Shown: positions 1 to 5,683, numbered from the stretch's first letter. The stretch is 6,487 nucleotides of DNA from Gammaproteobacteria bacterium (GCA_023487615.1 JAMDBH010000137.1:1-6487); one strand, 5' to 3'. The notes: a model not told the origin generated them from the letters alone. Numbers and translations are program-made.

Positions 1-99
1 ACGTTGCCGTGCGGGCTGTGCGTGTAAGCGCGCGGATTCCACATGCTCACTTTGACCAGTCCGTCGCGTATTGCGCGACCCGTCACGCCGTACTCGCCG
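1..99 (-). repeat. Exact inverted copy of an internal trmD segment
   Basis: Read on the minus strand, these 99 bases are identical to 1079-1177, which encode about residues 16-49 of TrmD. Base i pairs with base 1178-i over the whole stretch, and identity stops at base 100. The copy carries no start or stop of trmD and is not a functional gene. It begins at base 1 of the window, so it may extend further left. It is either a real inverted duplication or, more likely, a chimeric join made during amplification or assembly at a contig edge. Confidence 0.9.
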
Positions 100-161
100 C
101 GCACGGATATTGGCAGGGGTGCGTAAGGGGGGTGTCCGCCGGGGCAATGAGTCGGCAGGCC

Positions 162-190
162 TTCCTTATTTTCCAAAAATCCAGTAAAAT
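162..190 (+). promoter_or_regulatory. Candidate sigma-70 promoter for the rpsP operon
   Basis: An AT-rich island in an otherwise GC-rich leader contains TAAAAT at 185-190, a good -10 box. A poor -35 (TTCCTT, 162-167) lies 17 bases upstream. Transcription would start near 197, giving a leader of about 50 bases before rpsP. The operon needs a promoter here, but the -35 match is weak, so the exact position is uncertain. Confidence 0.35.
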
Positions 191-211
191 TACACGTTTA
201 ATTGCGGCAGG

Positions 212-227
212 CCGCGCCTTGGCGCGG
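212..227 (+). promoter_or_regulatory. GC-rich hairpin in the rpsP leader
   Basis: CCGCGCC and GGCGCGG form a perfect inverted repeat around TT, best drawn as a six-pair stem closed by a CUUG tetraloop. It ends four bases before the rpsP Shine-Dalgarno (GAGGA, 232-236). No T-run follows, so it does not look like an intrinsic terminator. Its position suggests an effect on translation or mRNA stability of the leader. That role is inferred. Confidence 0.5.
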
Positions 228-246
228 GTTTGAGGAAAATGAGGAT

Positions 247-489
247 ATGGTAACCATACGATTGGCACGTGGCGGCGCGAAGAAGCGGCCGTTTTACAGC
301 ATCGTTGTCGCCGACAGCCGGCGCGCGTTGGGCGGGCGTTATATCGAGCGCGTGGGATTTTTCAATCCCATCGCCAAGGCCCCGGAACCGCGCTTCACGG
401 TGGATCAAGAGCGGCTCAAGTACTGGCTGGGGCAGGGCGCGAAGACGTCGCCGCGCGTGGCCAGCCTGATCGCGCAACAGACCGCCTGA
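247..489 (+). CDS. rpsP: 30S ribosomal protein S16
   Basis: S16 is a small-subunit protein that binds 16S rRNA and is needed for 30S assembly. The 80-residue product has the usual length. It shows the S16 signature throughout: an N-terminal [17 protein letters not shown] strand with its basic patch, then VVADSR at about residues 20-25, [12 protein letters not shown] at 30-41 and a C-terminal [12 protein letters not shown] segment. The ATG at 247 gives the canonical N-terminus and follows GAGGA at 232-236; the frame is open further upstream, but an earlier start would add non-homologous residues. It is the first gene of the rpsP-rimM-trmD-rplS operon, and its TGA stop overlaps the proposed rimM start. 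Confidence 0.98.
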   Translation: MVTIRLARGGAKKRPFYSIVVADSRRALGGRYIERVGFFNPIAKAPEPRFTVDQERLKYWLGQGAKTSPRVASLIAQQTA

Positions 490-1016
490 GCACGGCGGAG
501 GGGCAGGCCGCGCGGTTTATCAGCGTCGGCCGGGTCATCGGGCTGCATGGACTGCGCGGCTGGCTGAAGATTCAGTCTTACACAGCACCCGCGGAAAATA
601 TCCTGCGTTATCACACCTGGTATTTGCGCGCGCGGGACGAATCTCAAGACGTCTGGACTCCGCTGTCTGTAGCGGAGGGGCGCAAGCAGGGCAAGAGTAT
701 CGTGGCGCGGTTTGAGCCGTGCGCCAGCCGGGATGACGCAAGCCGCTGGGTGGGCGCGGAGATCGCGCTGCAACGCAGCCAGTTTCCGCCCTTGCCCGCC
801 GGCGAATATTATCACGCCGACATGCTGGGTCTCACGGTGGTGAACATGGATGGAGTCACGCTCGGCACGGCGCAGGGTTTCATGGAAACCGGCGCAAATG
901 ACGTGCTGGTGGTGCAAGGCGAGCGCGAGCGGCTGATTCCGCTGGTGCCGCAGGTATTGCAGGAAGTAGACCTCGCGCAGCGCGTGCTGCGGGTGGACTG
1001 GGACGCGGAGTTCTAA
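486..1016 (+). CDS. rimM: Ribosome maturation factor RimM, probable CTG start
   Basis: RimM binds the 30S head through S19 and assists late 16S rRNA processing. From a CTG at 486 the product is 176 residues, normal for the family. The N-terminal domain carries [16 protein letters not shown] at 14-29. The C-terminal PRC-barrel carries GEYYHADM at about 106-113, [11 protein letters not shown] at 133-143, ERLIPL near 148-153 and a terminal VDWD. No in-frame ATG, GTG or TTG exists before TTG 624, and starting there would delete most of the N-terminal domain. CTG 486 overlaps the rpsP TGA (CTGA), the geometry expected for translational coupling. ATC at 519 is the other candidate. A GGAGGGG stretch at 497-503 lies inside the proposed gene and fits neither start well. 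Gene identity is firm; the start is not. Confidence 0.9.
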   Translation: MSTAEGQAARFISVGRVIGLHGLRGWLKIQSYTAPAENILRYHTWYLRARDESQDVWTPLSVAEGRKQGKSIVARFEPCASRDDASRWVGAEIALQRSQFPPLPAGEYYHADMLGLTVVNMDGVTLGTAQGFMETGANDVLVVQGERERLIPLVPQVLQEVDLAQRVLRVDWDAEF

Positions 1017-1031
1017 GGTAGAAATCGGCCC

Positions 1032-1772
1032 GTGGAAATCGGTATAGTCACGCTGTTTCCGGACATGATCTCCGCGTTCGGCGAGTACGGCGTGACGGGT
1101 CGCGCAATACGCGACGGACTGGTCAAAGTGAGCATGTGGAATCCGCGCGCTTACACGCACAGCCCGCACGGCAACGTGGATGACCGGCCCTACGGCGGCG
1201 GCCCCGGCATGGTGATGCAGGTGCAGCCGCTGCGCGACGCAATCAACGCGGCGCGCGCGGCGCTGAGTAGCAAACCGCGCGTGGTGTATCTCTCGCCCCA
1301 AGGCGAGCGTCTCACGCAAGCAGGTGCGCGGCGTTTGGCCGGTTATGACAGCCTGCTGCTGATTGCCGGGCGCTACGAAGGCGTGGACGAGCGCTTGATC
1401 GCCGCACAGGTGGACGAGGAGTGCTCGATAGGCGATTACGTGCTGTCAGGCGGCGAGCTGGCGGCGCTGGTGGTGATGGACGCCTTGATCCGCTTAATGC
1501 CCGGCGTGCTGGGGCACGAAGACTCGGCGGCGCAGGATTCGTTCATGGACGGCCTGCTGGACTATCCGCACTACACGCGCCCGGAGGAAGTGGACGGGCT
1601 GCGCGTGCCGGAGGTGCTGCTGTCGGGCGACCACCGGGCCATTGCGCGCTGGCGCAAAAAGCAGGCGCTGGGACGAACCTGGCTGCGCCGCCCCGATCTG
1701 CTGGCCGGGATGTTGCTGACGCAGGAGCAACAGATTTTACTAAATGAATTTATTGAAGAATACAAACAGTAG
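1032..1772 (+). CDS. trmD: tRNA (guanine-N1)-methyltransferase TrmD
   Basis: TrmD transfers a methyl group from S-adenosylmethionine to N1 of G37 in tRNAs that read CNN, CGG and related codons, preventing +1 frameshifting. It is a homodimeric SPOUT (trefoil-knot) enzyme. The 246-residue product shows [10 protein letters not shown] at 51-60, [11 protein letters not shown] from 86, GRYEGVDER at 113-121 and the knot segment [18 protein letters not shown] at 133-150. The target-recognition stretch [12 protein letters not shown] ends at about 183. Start is GTG at 1032, 15 bases after the rimM stop, with AAGGT at 1015-1019 as a rather distant ribosome binding site. Residues 16-49 are encoded by the segment that recurs inverted at 1-99. 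Confidence 0.98.
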   Translation: MEIGIVTLFPDMISAFGEYGVTGRAIRDGLVKVSMWNPRAYTHSPHGNVDDRPYGGGPGMVMQVQPLRDAINAARAALSSKPRVVYLSPQGERLTQAGARRLAGYDSLLLIAGRYEGVDERLIAAQVDEECSIGDYVLSGGELAALVVMDALIRLMPGVLGHEDSAAQDSFMDGLLDYPHYTRPEEVDGLRVPEVLLSGDHRAIARWRKKQALGRTWLRRPDLLAGMLLTQEQQILLNEFIEEYKQ

Positions 1773-1780
1773 TTTTTAAA
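1753..1780 (+). promoter_or_regulatory. Possible internal promoter for rplS
   Basis: At the 3' end of trmD the sequence turns AT-rich. TTGAAG (1753-1758) and TTTAAA (1775-1780) sit 16 bases apart, overlapping the palindrome TTTTTAAAAA at 1773-1782. A promoter here would express L19 apart from the trmD message, which would fit the need for far more L19 than TrmD. This is pattern matching only. Confidence 0.25.
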
Positions 1781-1785
1781 AACCA

Positions 1786-1822
1786 TACATAACGACAGAA
1801 ATCGTATTTATGTCGTTATGTA
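1786..1822 (+). promoter_or_regulatory. 12-bp perfect inverted repeat in the trmD-rplS gap
   Basis: TACATAACGACA (1786-1797) is exactly complementary to TGTCGTTATGTA (1811-1822), with a 13-base spacer. The right arm ends five bases before the rplS Shine-Dalgarno. There is no T-run after it, so termination is unlikely. It could be an RNA hairpin that protects or regulates the rplS message, a processing site, or a DNA operator. The symmetry is certain; the role is inferred. Confidence 0.6.
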
Positions 1823-1838
1823 CAGTCAGGAGCAGTGT

Positions 1839-2207
1839 ATGAACAGCATTATCCAGCAAATCGAAGCCGAACAGATGACGCGCAAGATACCGGCCTTTTC
1901 GCCGGGCGACACCGTGGTGGTGCAGATCAAGGTGAAAGAAGGCAACCGCGAGCGTTTGCAGGCCTACGAAGGCGTCGTGATCGCCAAGAGCAACCGCGGC
2001 CTGAATTCCTCCTTTACCGTACGCAAGATGTCGCATGGCGAAGGCGTGGAGCGCGTGTTCCAGACCTACAGCCCCAGCCTGCAAGAGATCAAGCTCAAGC
2101 GCCGTGGCGACGTGCGGCGCGGCAAGCTGTACTACCTGCGCGATCTGCAAGGCAAGGAAGCGCGCATCAAGGAAAAGCTGACCGCCCGTCAGGAATCGGC
2201 GGATTAA
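1839..2207 (+). CDS. rplS: 50S ribosomal protein L19
   Basis: L19 sits at the interface of the two ribosomal subunits. The 122-residue product matches the family along its length: [13 protein letters not shown] at the N-terminus, [16 protein letters not shown] at about 19-34, [20 protein letters not shown] at 39-58, [21 protein letters not shown], and the basic [15 protein letters not shown] segment near the end. The ATG at 1839 follows AGGAG (1828-1832) at a six-base gap and gives the conserved N-terminus. An in-frame ATG at 1818 would add a non-homologous MYSQEQC and lies inside the inverted repeat. It is the last gene of the ribosomal operon, with a 66-base gap after trmD. Confidence 0.98.
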   Translation: MNSIIQQIEAEQMTRKIPAFSPGDTVVVQIKVKEGNRERLQAYEGVVIAKSNRGLNSSFTVRKMSHGEGVERVFQTYSPSLQEIKLKRRGDVRRGKLYYLRDLQGKEARIKEKLTARQESAD

Positions 2208-2243
2208 GCCAGCGCTTCCCTAAAGCTCCTGGCCTTCGTCCAT

Positions 2244-2282
2244 CCCCTTTGACAAAGGGGGGCGAGCGTTAGCGAGGGGGCT
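2244..2282 (+). repeat. Palindromic intergenic repeat after rplS
   Basis: CCCCTTTG and CAAAGGGG (2244-2260) form a perfect inverted repeat around one base. A G-rich tail with two GCGAG repeats runs to about 2282. This resembles the short dispersed repeats with a CCCCTTT/AAAGGGG core found between genes in many proteobacteria; I am relying on memory for that. The hairpin could act as a weak terminator or mRNA end for the rplS operon, but no T-run follows. The element ends where the next reading frame opens. Confidence 0.55.
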
Positions 2283-2300
2283 TTGTTCGAGGTGCTTCAA

Positions 2301-2813
2301 GTGCCGGAACAGCGTAATTACCAGGCAATACTCGTCATGCCCCTTGGCGGATGCTCACGCAAACTCGGCGTGCGCATCATAAACGGCGCGCTTACTGCGC
2401 TGGATTTTCTCCCGGACAATAGTCCCGCACGGAGCCCGCGCGACGCACTGACCCGGCGCGTGGTGCGCCAACTGCAAACCTATCTCACCCGCCCGCACAA
2501 GCGCTTTTCACTGCCGCTCGCCCCGCAGGGTACTCCGTTTCAACAGCGCGTGTGGCGTGCGCTGCTTCAATCCAAACCGGGACAGCCTCTCACCTACGGC
2601 ACATTGGCAAAGCGTTTGCACACCAGCGCCCGCGCCGTGGGCAACGCCTGCCGCGCCAACCCCATCCCCATCATTATCCCCTGCCACCGCGTGGTGTCGG
2701 CCTCCGGCCTGGGCGGCTATTCAGGCAAAACCCGTGGCGCAGCCCTTGCCTTAAAGCGCCGCTTGCTGGAACATGAGCGGCGTGAACCAAGCAGCGGCAG
2801 CGGTACTTTCTGA
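2301..2813 (+). CDS. ogt: Methylated-DNA-[protein]-cysteine S-methyltransferase
   Basis: This suicide repair protein transfers an alkyl group from O6-alkylguanine (or O4-alkylthymine) in DNA to its own cysteine. The C-terminal DNA-binding and catalytic domain is clear. TPFQQRVWRALL opens it, then RAVGNACRANP carries the arginine finger of the recognition helix, PIPIIIPCHRVV carries the active cysteine (Cys128 from this start), and GLGGYSG follows. A cysteine in PCHR separates it from alkyltransferase-like proteins, which have tryptophan there. The N-terminal domain is short and poorly conserved. I prefer GTG 2301, preceded by GAGGTG at 2289-2294. TTG 2283 would begin inside the repeat, and ATG 2337 would trim the N-terminal domain. 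The product is 170 residues, and its 3' end overlaps xerD by 41 bases. Choosing Ogt over other MGMT subfamilies is by size and lack of an Ada domain. Confidence 0.92.
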   Translation: MPEQRNYQAILVMPLGGCSRKLGVRIINGALTALDFLPDNSPARSPRDALTRRVVRQLQTYLTRPHKRFSLPLAPQGTPFQQRVWRALLQSKPGQPLTYGTLAKRLHTSARAVGNACRANPIPIIIPCHRVVSASGLGGYSGKTRGAALALKRRLLEHERREPSSGSGTF

Positions 2814-3714
2814 GGCAGACCTGGCCGAGATCGAGACGTTCCTCGACGCGCTGTGGATGGAGCGCGGCCTGAGCCGCAACACCTTATTCGCCTACCGTTC
2901 CGACCTGAGCCATTTTGCTCGCTGGCTTGCCACGCAGCGCGCCGCAACAAGCCCCATACTTTTACACGCGCGGCGTGAAGATGTCCTGGCCTATCTTGGC
3001 TCGCGCGCGGCGCAGAACATACGTCCGCGTTCCACGGCGCGCCTGTTGTCCAGTCTCAAGCGTTTTTACCAGCACCGGGTGCAGCGAGGGCAATTAAACG
3101 CCGATCCCACCGCGCAGGTGGCTGCGCCCAAGCTGGGGCGGCCGCTGCCCAAGTTTCTGACCGAGACCGAGGTCGAGACTCTGCTCGACGCCCCGGATGT
3201 CAACGAGCCGCTCGGCCTGCGCGACCGCGCAATGCTGGAGGTGCTGTACGCCTGCGGCCTGCGCGTGTCGGAACTGGTGAACCTGCAACTTTCCCAGGTC
3301 AACCTGCGCCAGGAGGTGCTGCGCGTCACCGGCAAGGGCGACAAGGAGCGGCTGGTGCCACTGGGCGCGGAGGCAGTGCACTGGCTGGAAAAGTATCTCA
3401 GCGAGGCGCGCGCGCAACTGGTGGAGCGGGCGGTCAGTGCCTTGGTGTTTCCCGGCAGGGCAGGGCAGCCGCTTACGCGGCAGGCGTTCTGGCATCGCAT
3501 CAAGCACCATGCGCGCAAAGCCGGTATAAAAAAGCCCTTGTCGCCCCACACCGTGCGACACGCCTTCGCCACTCACCTGCTGAATCACGGCGCCGACCTG
3601 CGCGTGGTGCAACTGCTGCTGGGCCACAGCGATCTTTCCACCACGCAAATCTACACCCATGTAGCGCGCGCGCGCCTCAAGGAACTGCACGCCCAGCATC
3701 ACCCGCGCGGGTGA
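2773..3714 (+). CDS. xerD: Site-specific tyrosine recombinase XerD
   Basis: XerD acts with XerC at the dif site, under FtsK control, to resolve chromosome dimers. The 313-residue protein has an N-terminal SAM-like core-binding domain (about 15-105, with FLDALWMERGLS near 23-34). The catalytic domain shows the full tyrosine recombinase set: Arg164 (GLRVSEL), Lys188 (GKGDKERLVPLG), His259 and Arg262 (SPHTVRHAFATHLLNHGADLR), His285 (LLGHSDLSTTQIYTH) and Tyr294. The C-terminus ends in HHPRG, like the E. coli HHPRA. It reads as XerD rather than XerC on overall similarity and on dsbC two genes downstream, with yajQ between. ATG 2773 lies inside the alkyltransferase gene, implying coupled translation; GTG at 2782 is an alternative three codons in. 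Confidence 0.96.
   Translation: MSGVNQAAAAVLSEADLAEIETFLDALWMERGLSRNTLFAYRSDLSHFARWLATQRAATSPILLHARREDVLAYLGSRAAQNIRPRSTARLLSSLKRFYQHRVQRGQLNADPTAQVAAPKLGRPLPKFLTETEVETLLDAPDVNEPLGLRDRAMLEVLYACGLRVSELVNLQLSQVNLRQEVLRVTGKGDKERLVPLGAEAVHWLEKYLSEARAQLVERAVSALVFPGRAGQPLTRQAFWHRIKHHARKAGIKKPLSPHTVRHAFATHLLNHGADLRVVQLLLGHSDLSTTQIYTHVARARLKELHAQHHPRG
3699..3714. promoter_or_regulatory. 16-bp perfect palindrome at the xerD stop
   Basis: TCACCCGCGCGGGTGA is fully self-complementary and its last three bases are the xerD stop codon. As RNA it makes a six-pair stem with a GCGC loop, but AAATGG follows rather than a T-run. It could stabilise the message end or bind a protein. No function is shown. Confidence 0.4.
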
Positions 3715-3716
3715 AA

Positions 3717-3738
3717 TGGTATGATAGCTTGGTATATT
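3717..3738 (+). promoter_or_regulatory. Candidate extended -10 promoter(s) for yajQ-dsbC
   Basis: Two extended -10 matches lie close together: TGGTATGAT (3717-3725) and TGGTATATT (3730-3738). Neither has a good -35, which extended -10 promoters need less. Either would transcribe yajQ and dsbC. The second would start within the downstream palindrome, so the first is favoured. Confidence 0.35.
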
Positions 3739-3740
3739 TT

Positions 3741-3763
3741 CCCTCTCCCTTGCAGGGAGAGGG
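3741..3763. repeat. CCCTCTCCC-type palindromic intergenic repeat
   Basis: CCCTCTCCCT and AGGGAGAGGG form a perfect ten-pair stem around a TGC loop. Palindromes with this core are common dispersed intergenic repeats in proteobacteria (recalled, not searched). No T-run follows on the + strand. On the minus strand the stem is followed by AAAA rather than T, so it is not a terminator in that direction either. It lies in the 119-base gap between xerD and yajQ. Confidence 0.6.
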
Positions 3764-3833
3764 GGCAGGAGCACCGTAGCCGCTATGTACATACAACCTA
3801 TCATTACCCAGTAGCTATTTCTGGAAAACCGAC

Positions 3834-4316
3834 ATGCCCTCATTTGACGTGGTTTCAGAAGTCAACAAACACGAATTCGCCAACGCGGTGGACCAGGCCA
3901 GCCGCGAAGTCGCCACGCGCTTCGATTTTAAAGGCACCAGCGCGAGCATCGAGCAGCAGGAAAACACTCTGACCCTGCACGGCGACACCGAATTTCAACT
4001 CAAACAGGTGCTCGACATCCTACACGGCAAGCTCGCCAAACGCGGCGTGGACGTGCAAAGCCTGAAGGCGGATGCGCCCGTGCTGAGCGGCAGCAAGGCG
4101 CAGCAGAAAATCACCCTGAAAGAGGGGATAGAGATCGAAACCGCAAAAAAGATTGTGAAACTCATCAAGGATTCCGGTCTAAAGGTGCAGGCATCCATCC
4201 AGGGCAACCAGGTGCGCGTGAACGGCAAAAAGCGCGATGACCTTCAGGAAGCGATTGCGCTGCTGCGCAAGACTGCGCTGGGTCTGCCATTACAGTACAT
4301 CAATTTCAGGGATTAG
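3834..4316 (+). CDS. yajQ: YajQ family nucleotide-binding protein
   Basis: YajQ proteins are small cytoplasmic proteins with two ferredoxin-like domains. Members have been reported to bind nucleic acid or nucleotides, and a Xanthomonas homologue binds cyclic di-GMP and controls transcription. The 160-residue product has normal family length. It starts MPSFDVVSEVNKHEFANAVD, continues with REVATRFDFKGT at about 24-35, has a central KAQQKITLKEGIEIETAKKI stretch and ends in LPLQYINFRD, all family hallmarks. The ATG at 3834 gives the canonical N-terminus with only a weak GGA (3823-3825) as ribosome binding site. dsbC follows 11 bases after its stop, so the two are probably co-transcribed, although no functional link is known. 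The biological role here is unknown. Confidence 0.96.
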   Translation: MPSFDVVSEVNKHEFANAVDQASREVATRFDFKGTSASIEQQENTLTLHGDTEFQLKQVLDILHGKLAKRGVDVQSLKADAPVLSGSKAQQKITLKEGIEIETAKKIVKLIKDSGLKVQASIQGNQVRVNGKKRDDLQEAIALLRKTALGLPLQYINFRD

Positions 4317-4327
4317 TAAGGTAGCTT

Positions 4328-5071
4328 ATGCAAACCAACGCTGTTAATTTTAAAGCCATTTTCATACTGCTCGGCGTCATCAGCCTGAGCATGCCGTTAC
4401 ACGCCGCGCAAGACGATCTCACGGCGGTGCGGGGGATGCTCCAGCAACTGGTCCCCGGCCAGGCGCCGGACGGCCTTAAAGCCACAGCCGTGCCCGGCAT
4501 CTACGAGGTGAGCTACGGCTCCACCGTGTTTTACCTCAACAAAGACGGCCGCTACTTGTTTCAAGGCGACCTGATTGATCTCAAGACCGAAACCAACTTG
4601 AGCGAACAATCACGCGCCGAGGCGCGCCTCAAAATTATCGCTCCCCTTGCGGAAGAAGACATGATCGTATTTTCACCCAAACAGGTGAAATACACCGTGA
4701 CGGTATTCACCGATATTGATTGCGCGGTGTGCCAGCGTATGCACACCGACATGGCGAAGATTAACCGGCAGGGTATCAAAGTGCGCTATGCCGCTTATCC
4801 GCGCGCGGGGCTCGATTCCGAATCTTATCTCAAGGCCGTCTCCGTTTGGTGTTCCAAGGATCGTAAAAAAGCGATTACACGCGCCAAGGCTGGTGAAGAA
4901 GTGCGTACCAAACCCTGCGATAATCCCGTCAAGCAACATCTGCAAGCGGTAAGAGAATTGGGGATACGCGGCACCCCCGCATTCATACTGGAAGACGGCA
5001 GCCTGATACCCGGTTATGAATCCGTGGAACACCTGGTCGAGTTACTTGAACAGCACAAGCGCAAAGGCTAA
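4328..5071 (+). CDS. dsbC: Thiol:disulfide interchange protein DsbC, CAVC active site
   Basis: DsbC is a periplasmic V-shaped dimer that reshuffles wrong disulfide bonds and is kept reduced by DsbD. The 247-residue precursor begins with a signal peptide: a lysine near residue 9, a hydrophobic stretch 10-21, and likely cleavage after LHA at 26. The N-terminal dimerisation domain (about 28-90) includes VPGIYEVSYGSTVFYLNKDGRYLFQGDL in conserved form. The thioredoxin fold has FTDIDCAVCQRMH (Cys132, Cys135), a second cysteine pair (175 and 197) that would match the structural disulfide, and cis-proline 217 in GTPAF. The usual active site is CGYC; here it is CAVC, which lacks the tyrosine and may alter redox potential. 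ATG 4328 follows TAAGGT at 4318-4323. Confidence 0.95.
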   Translation: MQTNAVNFKAIFILLGVISLSMPLHAAQDDLTAVRGMLQQLVPGQAPDGLKATAVPGIYEVSYGSTVFYLNKDGRYLFQGDLIDLKTETNLSEQSRAEARLKIIAPLAEEDMIVFSPKQVKYTVTVFTDIDCAVCQRMHTDMAKINRQGIKVRYAAYPRAGLDSESYLKAVSVWCSKDRKKAITRAKAGEEVRTKPCDNPVKQHLQAVRELGIRGTPAFILEDGSLIPGYESVEHLVELLEQHKRKG

Positions 5072-5091
5072 CTATACATAATGGCGCTGTC

Positions 5092-5111
5092 ATTCCCGTG
5101 AAAACGGGAAT
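5092..5111. repeat. dRS3-like palindromic repeat (ATTCCC...GGGAAT)
   Basis: ATTCCCGT and ACGGGAAT form a perfect eight-pair stem around GAAA. The sequence continues as TCCAGC and is preceded by GTC. It closely matches the dispersed GTCATTCCCGC(N)GCGGGAATCCAG family known in Neisseria as dRS3 and seen in other proteobacteria. Such sites can serve as insertion targets. It lies between dsbC and the accessory cassette. Confidence 0.65.
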
Positions 5112-5133
5112 CCAGCATTAATCGTCCAAAAGC

Positions 5134-5356
5134 AGAGGAGCACAGACATGACCGGCAAAAAGAATATCGTGTTTGGTTTCCTGTACCTGGTGTTAACCGC
5201 CGCGCTCGGCCCTTACATGGTGCTGAACTACGTCGGCCTGCTGCAACAGGCAATCACGGAAAAAAACACCGCCGCCGCGCAACTGGAAGAAGTAAAGGGC
5301 GGCACGCCGGACGCCCTGCTGGCGCAGGCGCAAACCGACGCCATCCTTGCGCTCGA
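5134..5356 (+). repeat. Direct repeat, copy 1 (5' part of membrane gene)
   Basis: This segment recurs at 6265-6487 with one difference (T at 5239, C at 6370). It begins exactly at the Shine-Dalgarno AGAGGAG and covers the first 69 codons of the membrane gene. Sequence to its left is unrelated between the copies. The right end cannot be seen because the window stops inside copy 2. Confidence 0.97.
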
Positions 5357-5675
5357 CAAACAGCTTAAAGCTCGACAGCCCATCATTGACATCAAAGGCG
5401 GCCCGCACGCGCACGGTAATCTCGAAGCGCTGCTCAACATTGCCGTAGGTCTCGTGTTAGGCATGTTGATGATCCCGGCGCTCTACAAGGAAGTCATCAG
5501 TTGGCTGTTTATCGCGGGCACGCTGCTGCACTCCGGCATGCTCTACCTCGCCGTCGCCCTCAACCAAGACTGGGCCTGGACCGTCCTCAAAACCAGCATC
5601 GGCCCGGTTATGATACTGGCGGGTTTGCTGCTCGCCGGTATTGCGGCTATGATTGGTATCAAGGCTAGCTCATAA
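5148..5675 (+). CDS. Four-helix membrane protein of unknown function
   Basis: I do not recognise a named family. The 175-residue product has a short basic N-terminus (MTGKKN) and a membrane helix at about 7-28. A hydrophilic, alanine-rich and probably helical segment follows at 33-80, then three helices at about 91-112, 115-137 and 148-170. Just before the second helix is GGPHAHGNLEALLN (84-97), with His87 and His89; His128 sits in the third helix near Ser129. Histidines at membrane edges can bind metal or haem, but nothing proves that here. The ATG at 5148 follows a strong AGAGGAG (5134-5140) at a seven-base gap. The gene lies 76 bases after dsbC behind a palindromic repeat and is partly duplicated after brnA, which suggests an accessory gene. 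Confidence 0.85.
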   Translation: MTGKKNIVFGFLYLVLTAALGPYMVLNYVGLLQQAITEKNTAAAQLEEVKGGTPDALLAQAQTDAILALDKQLKARQPIIDIKGGPHAHGNLEALLNIAVGLVLGMLMIPALYKEVISWLFIAGTLLHSGMLYLAVALNQDWAWTVLKTSIGPVMILAGLLLAGIAAMIGIKASS

Positions 5676-5683
5676 AGAGCTAG
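5665..5683 (+). other. Small inverted repeat over the membrane-gene stop
   Basis: CTAGCTC and GAGCTAG form a seven-pair stem with an ATAAA loop that contains part of the stop codon. No T-run follows. It may be a weak transcript end or operator for brnT downstream. Confidence 0.3.

Noticed and set aside
9..233. 74-codon frame across the left edge
   Set aside because: Its first part is the antisense reading of trmD in the inverted copy and its second part is the rpsP leader, so it is a by-product of the join.
477..492. Programmed -1 frameshift joining rpsP to rimM
   Set aside because: The frames are in the right relation, but there is no slippery heptamer near the rpsP stop, and S16 and RimM are separate proteins everywhere I know.
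405..1319. Long open frame of 304 codons on the minus strand across rimM and trmD
   Set aside because: It lies opposite two clearly real genes, its product resembles no family I know, and long antisense frames are common in GC-rich coding DNA.
2244..2262. Intrinsic terminator after rplS
   Set aside because: The stem is good but has a one-base spacer and is followed by G-rich sequence with no T-run, so it fits a dispersed repeat better.
3784..3793. TATGTACATA palindrome before yajQ as an operator
   Set aside because: A ten-base palindrome in an AT-rich gap can arise by chance and nothing else supports a binding site.
5068..5253. Minus-strand frame repeated again at 6175-6384
   Set aside because: Its recurrence only reflects the direct repeat; it is antisense to the membrane gene and has no independent support.
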